A DNA stretch of 64,000 nt from Celeribacter sp. HF31 (GTDB lineage: Bacteria > Pseudomonadota > Alphaproteobacteria > Rhodobacterales > Rhodobacteraceae), in assembly GCF_011806455.1 (NCBI RefSeq), contig NZ_JAATOT010000004.1, positions 372,001 to 436,000 of the forward strand, given 5' to 3'. Numbering within the stretch: position 1 is the stretch's first letter; each line of letters starts with the position of its first letter. This document shows positions 63,728 through 64,000 of this stretch, piece after piece. Below the pieces are notes generated by a model. That model worked only from the letters and a program-made list of their open reading frames with translations, did no database searches and was not told where the DNA came from. The position numbers and the translations under genes are program-made.

Positions 63728-64000
63728 ATGTCCAGCCATGCCACCCCGATCCCGATGTCATCGCGCAAGACCGGGCCTTTGAAAGGCACGGCGGCGGTGC
63801 CCGGCGACAAATCTATCTCGCACCGGGCGCTGATTTTCGGTGCCATGGCGGTGGGCGAGACCAAGATCACAGGGCTGTTGGAGGGCGAAGATGTGCTCGA
63901 CACCGCCAAGGCGATGCAGGCGCTGGGGGCCGATGTAGTGCGCGAAGGCGCGGGCGAGTGGACCGTGCATGGCGTGGGGGTTGGCGGCTTTACGGAGCCT
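63728..64000 (+). CDS. aroA: 3-phosphoshikimate 1-carboxyvinyltransferase (5' part)
   Basis: The window ends within this gene. The 91 visible residues contain [22 protein letters not shown] with the conserved substrate-binding Lys and Ser, and [20 protein letters not shown], typical of EPSP synthase. ATG 63728 ([16 protein letters not shown]). By family it joins shikimate-3-phosphate and PEP in aromatic amino acid synthesis. AGGAGAACG lies before the start. Confidence 0.95.
   Translation, partial: MSSHATPIPMSSRKTGPLKGTAAVPGDKSISHRALIFGAMAVGETKITGLLEGEDVLDTAKAMQALGADVVREGAGEWTVHGVGVGGFTEP

Overview
The window is about 64 kb of GC-rich, densely coding chromosome from an alphaproteobacterium of the Rhodobacteraceae (Roseobacter-type). 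The reasons are: a SAM/SAH-type riboswitch in front of metK, an arrangement known from Rhodobacterales; a class I lysyl-tRNA synthetase; an Irr-type Fur regulator next to a fabA-fabB-fabI operon; an ETC complex I (NDUFS4-like) subunit; and the general protein flavour. I cannot name the genus. No phage, IS element, CRISPR array or large island is visible.

Layout. 1-4.1 kb: minus-strand MacAB-like exporter (adaptor, permease, ATPase). 4.2-9.2 kb: tamA-tamB envelope assembly operon. 9.4-13 kb: PhnA-type protein, cold-shock protein, a 1-kb AT-richer gap with a hairpin repeat and a probable 31-aa membrane peptide, then ettA. 13-20 kb: a low-GC HNH endonuclease gene, a MarR-GNAT regulator, nadD, dacB, a TerB-like gene, lysK and a CHAD protein. 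20-28 kb: a beta-helix (pectate-lyase-like) protein, PPOX protein, a periplasmic PilJ-type sensor-domain protein with an atypical response regulator, ABM monooxygenase plus periplasmic rhodanese, an MscS channel, a second copy of the hairpin repeat and a lipoprotein. 28-34 kb: uvrB, a candidate small RNA, the ETC subunit, tRNA-Arg(TCT), and three tandem related secreted proteins. 34-37.5 kb: a tightly overlapped operon gpsA - HAD phosphatase - GT20 synthase, most simply read as glucosylglycerol (compatible solute) synthesis; gpsA appears to start at ATC. 37.5-45.8 kb: acetyl-CoA hydrolase/CoA-transferase with TTTGC boxes upstream, a small basic protein, an MFS pump, three alpha/beta hydrolases (one with a His-rich tail), a degenerate site-2-protease-like protein and a Cys-rich membrane protein. 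46-55 kb: PRC-barrel protein, fabI-fabB-fabA, irr, tag, a flavin reductase, an FKBP, miaB. 55.5-64 kb: two secreted proteins sharing one domain, then phoH-ybeY-corC-lnt, metK with its riboswitch, queF, a decayed small gene, trmB and the start of aroA.

Functional links. phoH-ybeY-corC-lnt is the usual RNA-maturation/envelope cluster. tamA-tamB and the exporter serve the envelope. The gpsA-phosphatase-GT20 unit can make glycerol-3-phosphate, join it to a glucosyl group and dephosphorylate the product, which fits a marine or salt-exposed lifestyle. Most other genes are single-function housekeeping genes. The unusual content lies in small secreted proteins, small RNAs and small peptides, and in hairpin-rich intergenic DNA. 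No function could be recognised for about ten genes, and they are described as such.
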